64,000 nt of DNA from Heloderma charlesbogerti (taxonomy: Eukaryota; Chordata; Lepidosauria; Squamata; Helodermatidae). How positions within the stretch are numbered: position 1 is the first letter of the stretch; each line of letters begins with the position of its first letter. The notes under the pieces were generated by a model. The model ran no database searches. It was not told the DNA's origin and worked only from the letters and a program-made list of their open reading frames with translations. The stretch spans positions 496,001-560,000 of the forward strand of contig JANEZZ010002362.1 of NCBI GenBank assembly GCA_026122225.1, written 5' to 3'. Positions 1-11,216 of the stretch are shown here, in pieces. A program made the translations under genes and the position numbers.

Positions 1-1579
1 TAGAAAGTATCTGCTAAAATTGGTAGAATAACTCCTTATTTGACTACCAAATGATTCTTTATTTGACTACCAACTCGCCTCTTTCGGATGACTAAAGACT
101 AGCTCAGGATCCAACAGCCATGAGTGTCATAGAACATCCCCCCCCTCCTCCTGATGGACCTCTTTCTCCTAAATGTAAGCCAATTTCTGCACCAACCCAA
201 AGAACTGTTACTTAGAAGTATGTGAAGGAGAAGGAGAAGGGGGAATGGGTCTTCTCTTCTATGAAGTACATTCAGCAATAAGATATAACAACTTTAAATA
301 ATAGGATAGCCTGTTAAGATACGTAATTCAAATCAGTAGGGCAAACTTTAAATCTAGCTTTTTTATCTCAGACTGTTACTCTTTTGCCTTATACATATAT
401 TTCTTAGCTTTTTAAAACAGGTAATGTATCTTATCTGGAATAACTTAGTGAGGGAAATTAAGTTATTTTTTTTTAAGTTAGTAAGTTATCATTGGGCTTT
501 GGGGAAAAGTATATTTATTTTGCGATAAGTTACCTTTGTTGTTGTTTTTGCATTACAATTATCACTGTTGTCACATTTCCACTCAGTATGTTCTCCTTTA
601 CACTCTCCATAAATTGAATTTTCATGTATTATGGGGTATAGAATATTCTTCTGAGATGATTTTCAATAAGTTGTCCAGTGGCTGCCTGCCAACCTGAAAA
701 GGTCTGTGAATGTAAAGCAAGCTTTGGTGGGTCTTTTTGGAAGAAGGAATGGTTTTGGACTCCACAACAGACAAGGCAGAGTCCAAAAAGCATTTTGTAA
801 TATTTATTTATACAGTCTGAATGAGGAAAACATTCCATAATGTGGTGATGGGGGCTCCTATTCTCAAACTGCATTGAACACATAGATATTCAAGATTTCT
901 TTCCCCCAGCTTCCCCCTGCCCCGGTTGTGGTCTGATTCTCCCAGAAAATTCAACAGGAAAAAGAACAAGAGTCTTTCGTTTAAATATTGCATAAATTAG
1001 AGTAAATGGGTCAAATTTGTTTAATCTGTGACTATGTAATGGATTTCAGGAAAGTAATGTTAGATTTACACTAGGATGTCAAATTTTAATTTAGTTATTA
1101 GGGGGTCTGGATGAAATTGTAATAAAAATGGAGTGCTAGTCACACACAACTCTCGGTTTCCTCCCCTTCCAGCCCTTCCTTTGGTCACAAAAGTGCAATG
1201 AGCCAAGGAAGAATTTAGGCTGTGGCTTGAGGAAAGCTAAATGTTTGACTGTTCAGGGACAGCGAGGACAAAAGTTGTTGAGGTTGGCTTGCAAATTTTC
1301 CAGTTGTGAAGAACAGAAATGGGTAAAAAAAGGAACGGGGATGGAGAATCTAGTCAGAGAGGCTCTCAATGGAGTCAGCACTGGTTGAAGGAGGTATAGC
1401 GAAGGCCTCCCAAACTCTGGGGTCTATACTTGTAAGAATTAAGATACAGAACAGAGTGGCCTTGCGGCCTAACCAGGGTCACCCTAAACTCTGCACCCTT
1501 CTCATAGCCAATTCAAATCACCAAATTGGCATGAGGGGATCTGTTCAGAGTTCACCATGTGTTGAAGTGATCAGGCAAT
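1..1579. other. unique non-coding DNA, no feature recognised
   Basis: AT-rich sequence with short homopolymers and a C-run near 138. The reading frames are short and resemble no protein family I know. I see no repeat I can name here. Confidence 0.6.
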
Positions 1580-1587
1580 CCCTTCAC

Positions 1588-1758
1588 CAGTGAAGGCTGT
1601 TTGATCCTGTGTCAGTGGGGTGGTGAATCCACTCCAGGTTTCAGTCAGAATGTTAAAGGAGCTATCCAAGGTTGGTCCTTTAGAGTTCTGATTGGTTTTG
1701 ACTGAAACCTGGAGTGGATTCACCGCCACACTGACACAGGAGCCACCAGCCTCCACTG
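1588..1758. mobile_element. fold-back MITE, hAT-type family A (CAGTGGAGGCTGG ends)
   Basis: The left half (ends cagtgaaggctg, then tcagtggggtggtgaatcc) is the reverse complement of the right half (ggattcaccgccacactgac, ending cctccactg), so the element is a near-complete inverted repeat. Relatives lie at 19419-19555 and 46574-46725, with a half copy at 11176. The flanks cccttcac and ccttcatc look like a decayed 8-bp target-site duplication. It has no coding capacity. Confidence 0.8.
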
Positions 1759-1766
1759 CCTTCATC

Positions 1767-2194
1767 CTGTACCCATATTGGAACACAGTCATCACGGACT
1801 CTGTCACTGCAGTGCTGGTTGAACAGTGGCTTTGTAAATGTGGATTGAGTTGGAAACTGCATGACAAACTCTGGATGGTGCAGAATGTTCAGTTTACATT
1901 CTCCACAGGTCAGTTTGGTTGAATAGAATGATCCTCACACTAACCAATCTAAGGAGGCAGACATCTGGAAGACAATCATCCCCCAATTCCTGTTTCCTAA
2001 TATATTTCTCTATTAGGGTTGGAAGTGGCACATACCTTCCTTTTCACAGGGATATCACAGGACATGTTCTCCCTGTGGTGAATGAGCCCTATGCTGGCCA
2101 TAATGCCTAGAGTGGACACCCATAGCTTGTGTTAGTTTCAGGTAAGGAATCCATTCAGGTTTTGGCAAGATTGGACTGCACTGGGCTAAAAGAG
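1767..2194. other. no feature recognised
   Basis: Non-coding sequence between a MITE and an L2 fragment. Nothing further is supported. Confidence 0.5.
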
Positions 2195-2450
2195 ACTTAT
2201 GGGTTGACGCCAGACTTGTATTTCATGCTCACACTGATCAGCATTGATTGAGAGCTCATAAGGGGTGCTGCAAGAGAGAATGCCTTCTCGCGCATTCGCA
2301 GCAAGTGCCCCTCAGAATACAATGGCAGGCACAAAGTGGCCGCACCCGCACCAGCTGATCTTAAAGGACAGGCTGATTCAGATGGGAGGAGATGGTCCTT
2401 CAAGGACCTTGGCTCCAAGCTTGGTCTCTGCCTCACACACATGTCTGCTG
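2195..2450 (-). pseudogene. L2-clade LINE, ORF2 C-terminal fragment
   Basis: The minus strand reads MREKAFSLAAPL, matching the conserved C-terminal M.ERAFS.VAP.LWN region of L2-type LINE ORF2. The same region is much better preserved at 57842-58480. The flanking reading is frameshifted. This is an old dead fragment. Confidence 0.6.
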
Positions 2451-2711
2451 CACACTTCTGCTGTTCCTGAGCTGCAAATTAGGCATGTGTATTCAAGGAA
2501 ATTCCCTCCTAACTTCTGCTGCAGCAAAAAATGCATCCTCCTACCAAGTACTGCCCTTTCAAAGCTATGTGCTTCTTCACCTGAAGCTTGCCTTGCTTGA
2601 AGACAGATGGGGAACTATGCCTGATACATATGCCCCAGGCTTCTCTCCAGACCTGCACATGAAGCAGAACTTACCTCAGGGTGAAGCTCATACAGGAAAA
2701 GGCAATTTAAT
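2451..2711. other. no feature recognised
   Basis: Open frames run through this stretch but show no similarity I recognise. Confidence 0.4.
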
Positions 2712-2714
2712 TAT

Positions 2715-2806
2715 ATTGAATTGTTTATATCCTGCCTTTCCTGCAAGGAGCTCAAGGTGGCATACATGCTCCTCATCCTCATAACAACCCTGTGAGGCAG
2801 GTTGTC
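2715..2806 (-). mobile_element. tRNA-derived SINE, 3' part
   Basis: The plus strand shows tatcctgcctttcctgcaag, aggagctcaaggtggcatac and cataacaaccctgtgaggca. These blocks match the body and tail of the SINE at 41201-41455 in reverse complement. The tRNA-like head is missing. Confidence 0.7.
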
Positions 2807-3342
2807 AGGGTTGTATCTCAGCCCATAGCAGCTCTGCTTCTGAGGAAGAGAGGCAACTCATTGGGGAACCTTCCCAGACTTCAGAGGCGCAGCTGGAGGG
2901 GGAGCCCCCCCTTCTCATATCCCTGGGAGTGACAGCGAACCAGGCGTGGAAAGGGAAGGACAACCTGAACTTTTAGACGCGAGGCACAGATGCAGGCACA
3001 AGCGAGAGATCGCAGGAGCCGAGCTTTGGCACTCAGCCCGATTGGCTCGACGTCAACAGCTGCGCTCAAAAACATCATGGGAGAAGGGGAGATCTTCCCC
3101 TCCCACCCCTTAAGTTCAGAGAATTGCCGCTCTTTTCCCAAATGGAGATCAACTGATATACTTTCCCTTTGAACCCCTAGATGGTTGTTCCTTTGTAGTG
3201 CTTTGAGTCTCTAGCAATTAGCATCTGTATACCTCATTAAGATAACTGGAATTAAAGCCTTGGAAAGCAGCCCTTTTGTCTGAATGTTGATTTGGCTATG
3301 GGAGTATTCAGTAGGCAAAAGGGGAATCCTGACACAGGTAAA
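2807..3342. other. no feature recognised
   Basis: Moderately GC-rich sequence around 2880-3120, then AT-rich. The frames on both strands overlap each other and look random. Confidence 0.4.
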
Positions 3343-3424
3343 GGTGAGAAGCTGAGTGGGGATTAGAGAACCCAGGTCTCCTGAGACAAAGTCAACACAC
3401 TAACCACTGCACCACACTGGCTCT
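3343..3424 (-). mobile_element. tRNA-derived SINE, 5' part
   Basis: Contains the reverse complement of the B-box region (agaacccaggtctcctgaga) and of the A-box/head region (cactaaccactgcaccacac). It is the tRNA-related head of the SINE seen complete at 41201. The 3' body is absent. Confidence 0.7.
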
Positions 3425-3504
3425 CTGTGGTACTATTGTCTATGATACACTTGGCCCAAAGCTTTTCAGTTGCACCTAGAAGCTTTCTGTGGTCTACACC
3501 AGCT

Positions 3505-4000
3505 GCTTGCTTGCTTGCTACATTTTTATACCACCCATTAGCCAAAGCTTTCTGGTGAGTTTACAGAACAAAACTTAAAACCATAAAATACAATAACACA
3601 GTAAAACATAATCTAAAAACCATATGTTCAAAACAGAATAAAACCCAAGTAAAATCCAAGATAAATGCCAGCAGCAGTGCAAAGATCTAAAAATGCACTT
3701 AACACATCAAAATCAAAAAAACAAAAACCCTGAAGGACTAAAATGTCTGGGAGAATAAAAAAGGTATTCAACCGGTGCCAAAAAGATGAGAACATAGGTG
3801 CCAGGTGAGCCTCTCTGGGGTGGGAAATGCTACCACTGTAAAGGCCCTCTCCTTAGCTTTATCCAAACTATTTTCAAGGGCAGAACCATGAAGAGTAGTT
3901 TGCAGTAAATAATCAATCAATGGCCAAGGCATAGGCAATGGTGGCAAAATCCTTGTCCCTGGAGAGGGTACAATACTCATCTGATCAATAGCAGGACATT
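3505..4000 (-). mobile_element. L2-clade LINE, 3' end (minus)
   Basis: Starts with the typical reversed 3' tail (tttttataccacccattagc) and a stretch of A-rich 3' UTR. It then shows reversed coding remnants around 3800-3850, where gcctctctggggtgggaaat corresponds to the weakly conserved 'lwn' end of ORF2. The same structure recurs at 37013-37635 and 53660-53960. No intact frame remains. Confidence 0.65.
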
Positions 4001-4640
4001 TCATGTAAATCTAGGCATGCTAAGCAGGAAAATCAGTTCAAGACAGGCAGTAGTAATACATTATCTAGCTCAAAAAATAAAGAAATCAGCCATTGAGAAT
4101 GAAGGCTCCCAGAGCCAAGGGTGTTGACAGACCTTATTCTGTCAGCAAATCAAGGAACCAACATGCCTTCCTGCAGTATCAGAGACACCCACATAAGGAC
4201 ATTTATTTCTTCTGACAACACTCCCATCCAGTGGGGTCTTTGTATTCTTCTTCTGCCGTTAAGACAAAGCACCTTTTAACATGAGCATTTTAAACATGGG
4301 GGATATATGCACGGTAACCCAAAGTACACAGGAACAGAGTGTGGTGCAATCATTTAGCCTCGGTAGGGGAGTGCCCTCATAAGGTACCCAAGGGGCAAAG
4401 GGGACAAGTCAGAGCCTTTTTCTTTTTTTCTTCTTTTTAGAGGAGGTTTTTATTCTGGTAGTTAAATAGTTAATTATGAGACTTCTGAGAAGAGAAATGG
4501 AGAGAGAAGGAGAGGATGCTGAGACAAGTGGCACAGCTGTGCGGTGTGGCTTTGGCAACAGAGGAGGCAGCGGGATGGGAAAAGTTGCAGCAGGACTCGG
4601 AAAAAGAGAGATTTAAAGATGAGAAAATAGGCAGTTACAG
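4001..4640. other. no feature recognised
   Basis: Non-coding. Purine-rich around 4480-4610. Nothing further is supported. Confidence 0.5.
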
Positions 4641-4993
4641 GGCCAAACTACATGTTATGCTAATCATATAGTGTGTAGCTGAGCCTGATAGTTTTATTTG
4701 CTCCAGTGTATATAGACATGGCCCCAATTCGGATCAGGACCAGTGCAATCTGGGAGGGGGGGAGAATTAAATTCCAACCCCAATGGCAGGGGCGTGTGTG
4801 TCTTTTTTTCCAACCCTCATAGTGTATGTGTGGAATTTTGGGAGAAAGGGTGGTGGGAGGAAGGTTTAATCCTCTTGTCCCAAAGCATGCTGGTCCTGAT
4901 CCGAATTGGGACCACATGCAGTTACACTAGAGTAAATAAAATTATCAGGCTCAGCTATATGCTATGTGCTTACCACAATGTGCCGTTTGGCCC
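4641..4993. mobile_element. long-TIR fold-back element, family D (GGGCCAAAC ends)
   Basis: The left end gggccaaactacatgttatg and the reverse complement of the right end (gggccaaacggcacattgtg) are inverted repeats. The arms stay similar for about 120 bp: both contain agctgagcctgata and ccaattcggatcaggaccag. A short unpaired centre remains at about 4760-4860. I see no clear target-site duplication, so the superfamily is not assigned. Possible relatives end at 9418 (catttggccc) and start at 22297 and 63859. Confidence 0.75.
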
Positions 4994-5130
4994 ATAATCT
5001 TGGGTGCTTAAGCAGCTTGAGGTACCAAAGGGTGGTCCTGGAAGTGCACATCCAAAAAGTACAAGAGAAAAACTATTGCCCCATGCTTGAATAACAGAAG
5101 GGACTGGTAAGCTTTTCTTTTGATTTTCAG

Positions 5131-6441
5131 GTTGAGATTGATAGGCATATGGTCAAGGAACACCTAATTACTTCGAATGAGTTCAAATCTCCAGGGCCAG
5201 ACGAACTACAACCTAGAGTAATAAAGGAACTGGCAGAAGAACTCTCAGAACCACTGCTATTATCTTTAAGAAATCATGGAAGCCGGGTGAAATCCCAGAT
5301 GACTGGAGGAGGGCTAATATCTTCAAAAAGGGTAAAAAGGAGGAACCTGGGAACTACAGACCAGTCAGTCTGACCTCAATCCCTGGGAAAATTTTGGAGC
5401 AGATTACAAAGCAATCCATCTGGAAGCACCTTGAAAACAGTGCAGAGATTACTCGAAGCCAACATGGATTTGTCGAGAACAAATCCTGCCAGACAAATCT
5501 GATCTCATTTTTTGATCAGGTAACCTCCCTTGTGGACTGTGGGAATGCTGTGGACATAATATACCTCGACTTCAGCAAAACTTTCAACAAAGTGCCCCAT
5601 GATATCCTGATGAGCAAACTAGCTCAAAGTGGGCTAGATGAAACAACGATCTGGTGGATCCACAGCTGGCTACAGAATCAGACTCAAACAGTGCTTATCA
5701 ATGGGACCTTCTCAAACTGGGGAGAGGTAACGAGTGGGGTACCGTAGGGCTCAGTCCTGGGCCCAGTGCTCTTCAACATTTTTATTAATGACTTGGAGGA
5801 GGAAGTGCAGGGAATGCTGATCAAATCTGCAGATGACACAAGATTGGGTGGGGTAGCTAATACCCTGGAAGACAGAAACAAAATTCAAAGTGATCTTGAT
5901 AGGCTGGAATGCTGGGCAGAAAACAATAGAATGACATTTAACAGGGATATAAATGCCAAGTTCTGCACCTAGGAAAAAGAAACCAAATGCACAGTTACAA
6001 GATGGGGGATACTTGGCTCCACAATACTGCAAGCGAGATCTTGGAATGTAGCTCACAAGCTGAATATGAGCCAACAATGTGATGTGGCTGCAAAAAGGCA
6101 AATGCTATTTTGGGCTGCATTAATAGAAGCATCGCTTCCAAATCCCGGGAAGTACTAGTTCCCCTCTACTCAGCACTGGTTAGGCCTCATCTGGTGTACT
6201 GTGTCCAGTTCTGGGCACCACACTTTAAGAAGGATGCAGACAAACTGGAGAGGGTTCAGAGGAGGGCAACAAAGATGATCAGGGGACTGGAAACAAAGCC
6301 CTCTGAGGAGAGACTGAAAGTACTGGGCCTGTTTAGCCTTGAGAAGAGAAGACTGAGGGGAGATATGATAGCGCTCTTCAAGTACTTGAAAGGTTGTCAG
6401 AGAGGCGGCCAGCATCTCTTCTTGATCATCCCAGAGTGGAC
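5131..6441 (+). pseudogene. CR1 LINE reverse transcriptase, degenerate copy
   Basis: The translation in pieces gives the CR1 RT. First comes SPGPDELQPRVIKELAEEL, then (frame change near 5280) LTSIPGKILEQITKQSIWK, HGFVENKSCQTNLISFFDQV, YLDFSKTFNKVPHDIL, GVP-stop-GSVLGPVLFNIFINDLEEEV, SADDTRLGG, and [20 protein letters not shown] with a [17 protein letters not shown] tail. The PQGS motif carries a TAG at 5745-5747 where a Gln codon (CAG) is expected, a single C-to-T change. A further frameshift follows the catalytic box near 5950. The copy lacks the endonuclease and N-terminal region, and it stops before the CR1 3' UTR at about 6441. It is about 85-90% alike, by eye, to the CR1 at 54294-56215. 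It is not functional. Confidence 0.93.
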
Positions 6442-6617
6442 ACACGCACAGGCGCCCGCGCGCACACACACACTGATATGGGATAATATACTTCCTACTG
6501 ATGACCTATCTTACAGGCTGTGATATGAATTAGAGATAATCTATGAGCCAAGCTTTGAACACTCTAAAGCAGTAAAGAGATGCTATTGTTGCTGTTAGTA
6601 TTATGCGCAGAGCATGT

Positions 6618-6836
6618 TTATTCCATTTATATCCTGCCTTTCCTCCGATGAGCTCAAGGAAGTGTGCATGGTTCTCCCCCCACCCCATTTTACCCTCACA
6701 ACAACCCCATGAGGTAGGCTAAGCTAAGAGAGAGCCACCGGCCCAAGGTCATCCAGTAAGCAGCATAGCTGAGTGAGAATTTGAACCTAAAGCCTCCCAA
6801 CTCCTAGCCCAGCACTCTAACCACTCCACCACACTT
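6618..6836 (-). mobile_element. tRNA-derived SINE with L2-like tail, near full length
   Basis: In reverse complement it reads head, A box, B box (reversed ttgaacctaaagcc), a body with tcacaacaaccccatgaggt, and tail tatcctgcctttcc. It matches the element at 41201-41455. A hAT MITE begins immediately beyond its 5' (tRNA) end, with the MITE's target duplication starting at 6837. Confidence 0.88.
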
Positions 6837-6844
6837 GCTGTATA

Positions 6845-7288
6845 TAAGGGGTGTCGGTGAAATCCACAACGGAATCAAATGAGTTTGGATTTCTATAAAT
6901 CTGACCTGCACATTCTGCAGCAGACCAGCTTTTTCTGAGTTGCACAGATTCTGTGGACTTGCAGACTGGGTTTTTTTTTTTTTTACTTTCCAGAATTTTA
7001 CACAAATGTATTCATAGAAAAATACATTAAAAAAAAAAACCACTGGCCAAAAATGCACATTTCCCCCCTAGGCTAAAGCACGGAAATGTGCATTTGGGGG
7101 GGGGAGGATTCACACATTTTTTGCAAGTGTGAATTTGCGCAAATTCAAATGTGCAGAAATTCAGGAAAATGGAAAAATTCTGATTCTGCCACTGAATGGA
7201 CAATGGAACAAAAGGTATTTTGTTTTGTGGATTTTGAGAATCCACAAAATACACACGGGATGGATTTCACCAAATCTGTACATCCCTA
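6845..7288. mobile_element. non-autonomous hAT-type MITE, family B
   Basis: The left end taaggggtgtcggtgaaatc and the right end gatttcaccaaatctgtaca-tcccta are inverted repeats of the TAGGGRTG type. The flanks gctgtata (6837-6844) and gctgcata (7289-7296) agree at 7 of 8 positions, the expected hAT target-site duplication. The interior is A/T and C/G homopolymer-rich with paired ggaaatgtgcatttg segments (fold-back). It shares interior blocks (ggacaatggaacaaaagg, tccacaaa) with 11470-11859 and 32273-32789. No transposase is present. Confidence 0.85.
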
Positions 7289-7321
7289 GCTGCATAGGAC
7301 CCGGTTGCGAGTTTCTCTTGG

Positions 7322-7502
7322 ACCATGGCTCAGTGGCAGAGCCCCTGCCTTGCATGCAGAAGGTCCCAGGTTTGATCCCCAGCATCTCCAGGCAGGGCTG
7401 CGAAAACTCCTGCCTGAAACCCTGAGGGCCGCTGCCAGTCAGTATCAACAATACTGAGCTAGATGGACCAGTGGTCTGACTCAGCATAAGTATATTCCTA
7501 TG
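7322..7502 (+). mobile_element. tRNA-Ala-like SINE
   Basis: The head tggctcagtggcagagcccc resembles a pol III A box, ccttgcatgcagaaggtcc an anticodon arm with TGC, and aggtttgatccccagcatct a B box plus tRNA 3' end. It is followed by a body ending gctagatggaccagtggtct and a tail with tattcctatg. A second copy lies at 46380-46556 and a 3' fragment at 23370-23446. It is not a tRNA gene: the acceptor stem cannot pair and a long tail follows. Confidence 0.85.
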
Positions 7503-8182
7503 CAAAAGCCTCTTGAAGACTCTGCACAAGGTCAGAAACTGGGAGCAAGGGATCCCACGTTGTTTCCACTGGTGGAACCTTAACAGGCAAATGCTCCTGC
7601 TTTCCCTTTAGTGTCGGGGGGGGGGGGGGCTCGGTCTGATCTTCCCAGTAGAGTGAGAGTGAGTGTGAAATAGCAGTGGTTAAATGCTACTGAGTGAGAA
7701 TTTTCCACTTATTTACAATGCTGGCAGACGTTCACCTCCTTTACACCAGCACAAATGACTGCACAGGCCCAGGGACTCCAATAAAACAGACATGAATTGC
7801 GCTTTCTTTGGCACTAATGTAACAGATGCACTTTAGAGGGGAATTAGTTGTTACATCAATTTTATTGGAGTACATAGGCATAAAGTTTATGATGTTACTA
7901 ATTTTCTTTTGGAATGGGAAATGCTGGTTCTCTTCATATAATTATTCATTATAAATGCCAGTTTTTTTGTACAGATTTTGTTGATAATTAAAGTTTAAAA
8001 GAATCTGTCAGATAAAAGGCACATTTTAAGTATATTTTTTGAAATGGAGTAATTAAAGTGAGTGGCATGTGATTAATTTCCCAGTGATGATTTTTCATAA
8101 CGTAAATCCCATGGATACTAACCTCAATACCCAATGGTCAAAAATAATGTGTCAGGCCCACACGCAATACAGGCTTTAAATG

Positions 8183-8183
<1 letters not shown>
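7503..8183. other. unique DNA; 7840-8130 AT-rich and CNE-like
   Basis: Contains a G-run at 7616-7630. From 7840 to 8130 the sequence is non-repetitive, AT-rich and dense in homeodomain-type cores (taattaaag, attattcattataa, gtgattaattt). It has no coding potential. Regulatory function is only a guess from composition. Confidence 0.3.
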
Positions 8184-8213
<30 letters not shown>

Positions 8214-8288
8214 CTTCTTCTTCTTCTTCTTCTTCTTCTTCTTCTTCTTCTCCTCCTCCTCCCCCCTCCTCCTCCCTCTCCCCTTCCC

Positions 8289-8322
<34 letters not shown>

Positions 8323-8516
8323 TTCTTCTTCTTCTTCTTCTTCTTCTTCTTCTTCTCCTCCTCCTCCTCCTCCTCCTCCTCCTCCTCCTCCTCCTCTCCT
8401 CCTCCCCCCCCCTCTCCCTCTCCCTCTCCCTCTCCCTCCCCTTCCCTTTCCCCTTCCCCTTCCTCCTCTTCTTCTTCTTCTTCTTCTTCTTCATAACAAC
8501 AACAACAACAACAACA
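8184..8516. repeat. 309-bp pure polypyrimidine (TTC/TCC/CTCCC)n tract plus (AAC)n
   Basis: From 8184 to 8492 the plus strand contains only C and T. It starts as (TTC)n, passes through TCC and C-rich variants, returns to TTC, then goes through CTCCCT-type variants and back to TTC. A short (AAC)n follows to 8516. Pure Y/R tracts with mirror symmetry are known to form H-DNA (triplex). The poly-Phe/Ser/Pro and poly-Lys/Arg frames here are compositional artefacts. Confidence 0.97.
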
Positions 8517-8733
8517 GAGACAAATTTGGGGTTCTTTTCATGACTTCTTTTTTGTTTCTGTAAGACACTTATTCTTGATTTAAAAATTATCTTGGTTGTC
8601 GTCGTTTTTTCAGTTTTTCATATGAGTCACAAGATTATAGGCTTTGTTGCTCTTTTAAAAAATTCTTCCCACTGAAAGTGATGGGGAAAATAATTAGATC
8701 TGACAGGATGTGGATGTAACCAATAGTAACAGT

Positions 8734-8815
8734 GCAATCCTATATATTTCTACGCAAAAGTAAGCCCTGTTGATTTCAGTGGGGCTGACTCCCATGTAAG
8801 TGTACATAGGATTGC
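8734..8815. mobile_element. short fold-back repeat, family E (GCAATCCTAT...ATAGGATTGC)
   Basis: Both ends are mutually inverted (gcaatcctatatat / gtacataggattgc) and the interior is the palindrome-like agtaagccctgttgatttcagtggggctgact. Other copies are at 19975-20057, 23041-23098, 34291-34372, 42486-42568 and 56631-56713. Confidence 0.75.
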
Positions 8816-9439
8816 AGCCTAACATAGGGTAACAAGACCACATCTCACCCAAACAGCTGTCACCAAAGCAATTACAGTAACAACTTATGCTGCAATTATA
8901 GGTGAGTCTCTGGAAATATTTCTGGAGGAAGAGCAAGGTGTGAAGATACTTGGCACGATGCCAGGGAGGGGCTTCATGTTTTGAACCAAATAGTTTCATG
9001 GTCTGAGGCTGGGATTTATGGCATTTCCCTTACTGGGCAACAACTGTTCACTATGTGCCAGGGACCAGTGGGTCCTCCTCCCCCAGTGGTGAGTGGTTGG
9101 GGTCCACGGGAGAACTGGTTGTCCCTCTGAGGGACAAGAGGTGAAAGGTGTGGTCTAGGACAGGTGCCAGTTAAGTTTCATTACACCAGCTCCAGTGGGA
9201 CCTTCCCTTCTGGGATAAATTCCAGACATAGTGGCAAATTTTTGTCAGGACCTCAGAAGAGAATGAAAGGGTCAAACACCCCCTATTCATGTGCCACAGT
9301 CCTGATCCAGATCAGGAGTGTGTGTGTGTGTGTGGGGGGGGGTGCACGGCAGCAATTATTTAAAACTATACTTGTGTTAGATGCTATAACTCATTCAACA
9401 TAACATGTCATTTGGCCCAAAGTGTGTGACAAAGATGAG
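8816..9439. other. mostly unique; possible family D half at 9290-9418
   Basis: The segment ending aacatgtcatttggccc at 9418 matches the right arm of the fold-back element at 4641-4993. It also contains gtcctgatccagatcagga and a GT/G run at 9319-9342. The left arm is not clear. Confidence 0.4.
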
Positions 9440-10345
9440 ATGGAAAGAAGATGCACAGCGCTCTGGGCTTCCTGTCTCAGCACTTCTCCATCATGCAGAC
9501 AAGCCAGCCCAGGATGGGGCGTACAGCCTGGCCCAGATGGGGTTGTGCTCCTTCTGAAGGACCAGATTGGCAGCTTGGGGGTGCTCTTGGACCCAGTGTG
9601 GCTCCTGGTGGGCTGGGAGGGCTGTGTGGCTGCTGTGGCCAGGAGTGCCTTTGTTCAGTTTCTGCTGATGTGTGAGGTATGCCCCCTTCTAGGGAAGGAG
9701 GATCTGTCCACAGTGAGTCTTGCCTTAATTACCTCCCTCTCATTTGCATTACTGCAATGTGCACTTTATGGAGCTGCCCTTGAAATGGGCTCAGAAACTA
9801 CAGCTAGTGCAAATTGTGATGTTGTCTGTTGTGTGCTTTATAGACCATATACCATCAGTACTGAATCAAGTATGCTGTGTTTTGAGCCCAATTCAAGTTG
9901 CTGTTTTAACCTATAAAGCCCTAAAAGGCTTGGGGTAGGATATCCAAAAGACCACCTCTTCATTTATGAGCCTGCCCATACTTTGCTGTCTTCATCAGAG
10001 GCTCTGTTGTATGTCCCACCACCAAGAGAGGCCAGGTGGGTTGTTGCTGGAAACAGGGCCTTTTCTGTAGCAGCACCCCAACTGCTGAACTCCCTCTTGA
10101 AGGAGGTCAGGTTGGCTCCATTTTTACCAAGGTTTTAGATAGGTCATAAAAACTGTACTGCTTTGCTGGGCCTTTGATGGATGTTAATGTTGCTGTTTTC
10201 TAGTTTGTCTTAAGGAAGTTTCCACGTCCACTTTTATTTTGTCATTGTGATTTTATAATATTGTTGTATTGTTTTAAATTGCACAATGCTTTGAGTGCCC
10301 TGGTGGCAGAAAAACGATATATAAATGCTTTTAATAAAGAAAGAA
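9440..10345 (+). pseudogene. L2-clade LINE, decayed 3' half of ORF2 plus tail
   Basis: Nucleotide blocks follow the order of the better copy at 57842-59512: a 'LGVLLDP' segment at about 9570-9600, a 'C..LYGAALE' block near 9765, ctgttttaacctataaagcc at about 9900, gccttttctgtagcagcacc near 10060, and an L2-like 3' end tggcagaaaaacgatatata-aatgc at 10303-10330. Multiple frameshifts and stops interrupt it. It is an old insertion. Confidence 0.7.
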
Positions 10346-11175
10346 AATGTCTGGGATAGAACTTTTCCATCTCCCCCCCGAAAAAAACAGAAAATGTATG
10401 CTGTCCCCAACATTATGACTTTGCACATTGAGGGAGGGGGAACGAAACATTTGATTGTGTGCATGGTACATGGCTTCTGTTTCCCTGGAATAAAAGCTGT
10501 GCTTTAAGAGTCTTTATTAACTGGGCTTTGTCCTTTAAATGTGCACATGGTATATATGAGCTCAGAGCAAGGAGTAAGGAGCCTGTGTAAATGTTTTCTC
10601 AATAAAAGGCCATTTTAATCTCGGCACCATTCTAGGGTGTTGCTGTGAACTGTGAATGTGTTACTGTTAAACAGTAACGCTATTCCCCCAGCACTACCTT
10701 CGCTAGAAGAATATGAGCCAATTTTTGGCAACAGAACCCTCCTGTCACTCTCAACCCTGGGGAAGCCTGGTTGTTTAAAAGGAAGAAGCCAGCTTTAACT
10801 GAATAGTTAAGAATAAAAACTTTCCTCCTGTTTGCAAGCAGGGGGTTGGTTCATTTGTGTGTGTTGTGTGAAATGTACAATGAAGTCTCTTATGCTGCAT
10901 ACGAGGAGAACAAGGAGCATTTTTTTTTCCACATAGGCAGGAGATTACAGCAGTCAGCAGGCTTCATTGCCACCAGAAATTCTCCTTGAATAAGTCAGCT
11001 GGTGGGAAATTAGGATTTTTAAATGGTCTCGATAATGCCAAGAAAACTGCTCATAGCACAAACCTCTATGGGACCATTTGAGAATCAAACCCCAGCAGGG
11101 GACACCCTGAAGATTGGCTTGGAGAAAGACAGACAGAAAGACAGATAGAGATAAATAAATCAAGTAAGCAAGGAG
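10346..11175. other. no feature recognised
   Basis: Unique-looking DNA with short homopolymer runs. Nothing further is supported. Confidence 0.4.
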
Positions 11176-11216
11176 CGGAGGCTGTTGGCTCTGATGTCAG
11201 TGGGGCGGTGAATCCA
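11176..11216. mobile_element. family A hAT MITE, single end
   Basis: gcggaggctgttggctctga followed by tgtcagtggggcggtgaatc matches the left arm of 46574-46725. The right arm is missing. Confidence 0.65.

Noticed and set aside
7322..7400. Functional tRNA-Ala gene
   Set aside because: The acceptor stem does not pair, and the sequence continues into a SINE body repeated at 46380.
8134..8563. Poly-Phe/Ser/Pro and poly-Lys/Arg frames of about 120 codons
   Set aside because: They are translations of the polypyrimidine tract and have no independent coding evidence.
9422..9916. 164-codon plus-strand open frame as a host gene
   Set aside because: Its nucleotide blocks follow a decayed L2 ORF in other frames.
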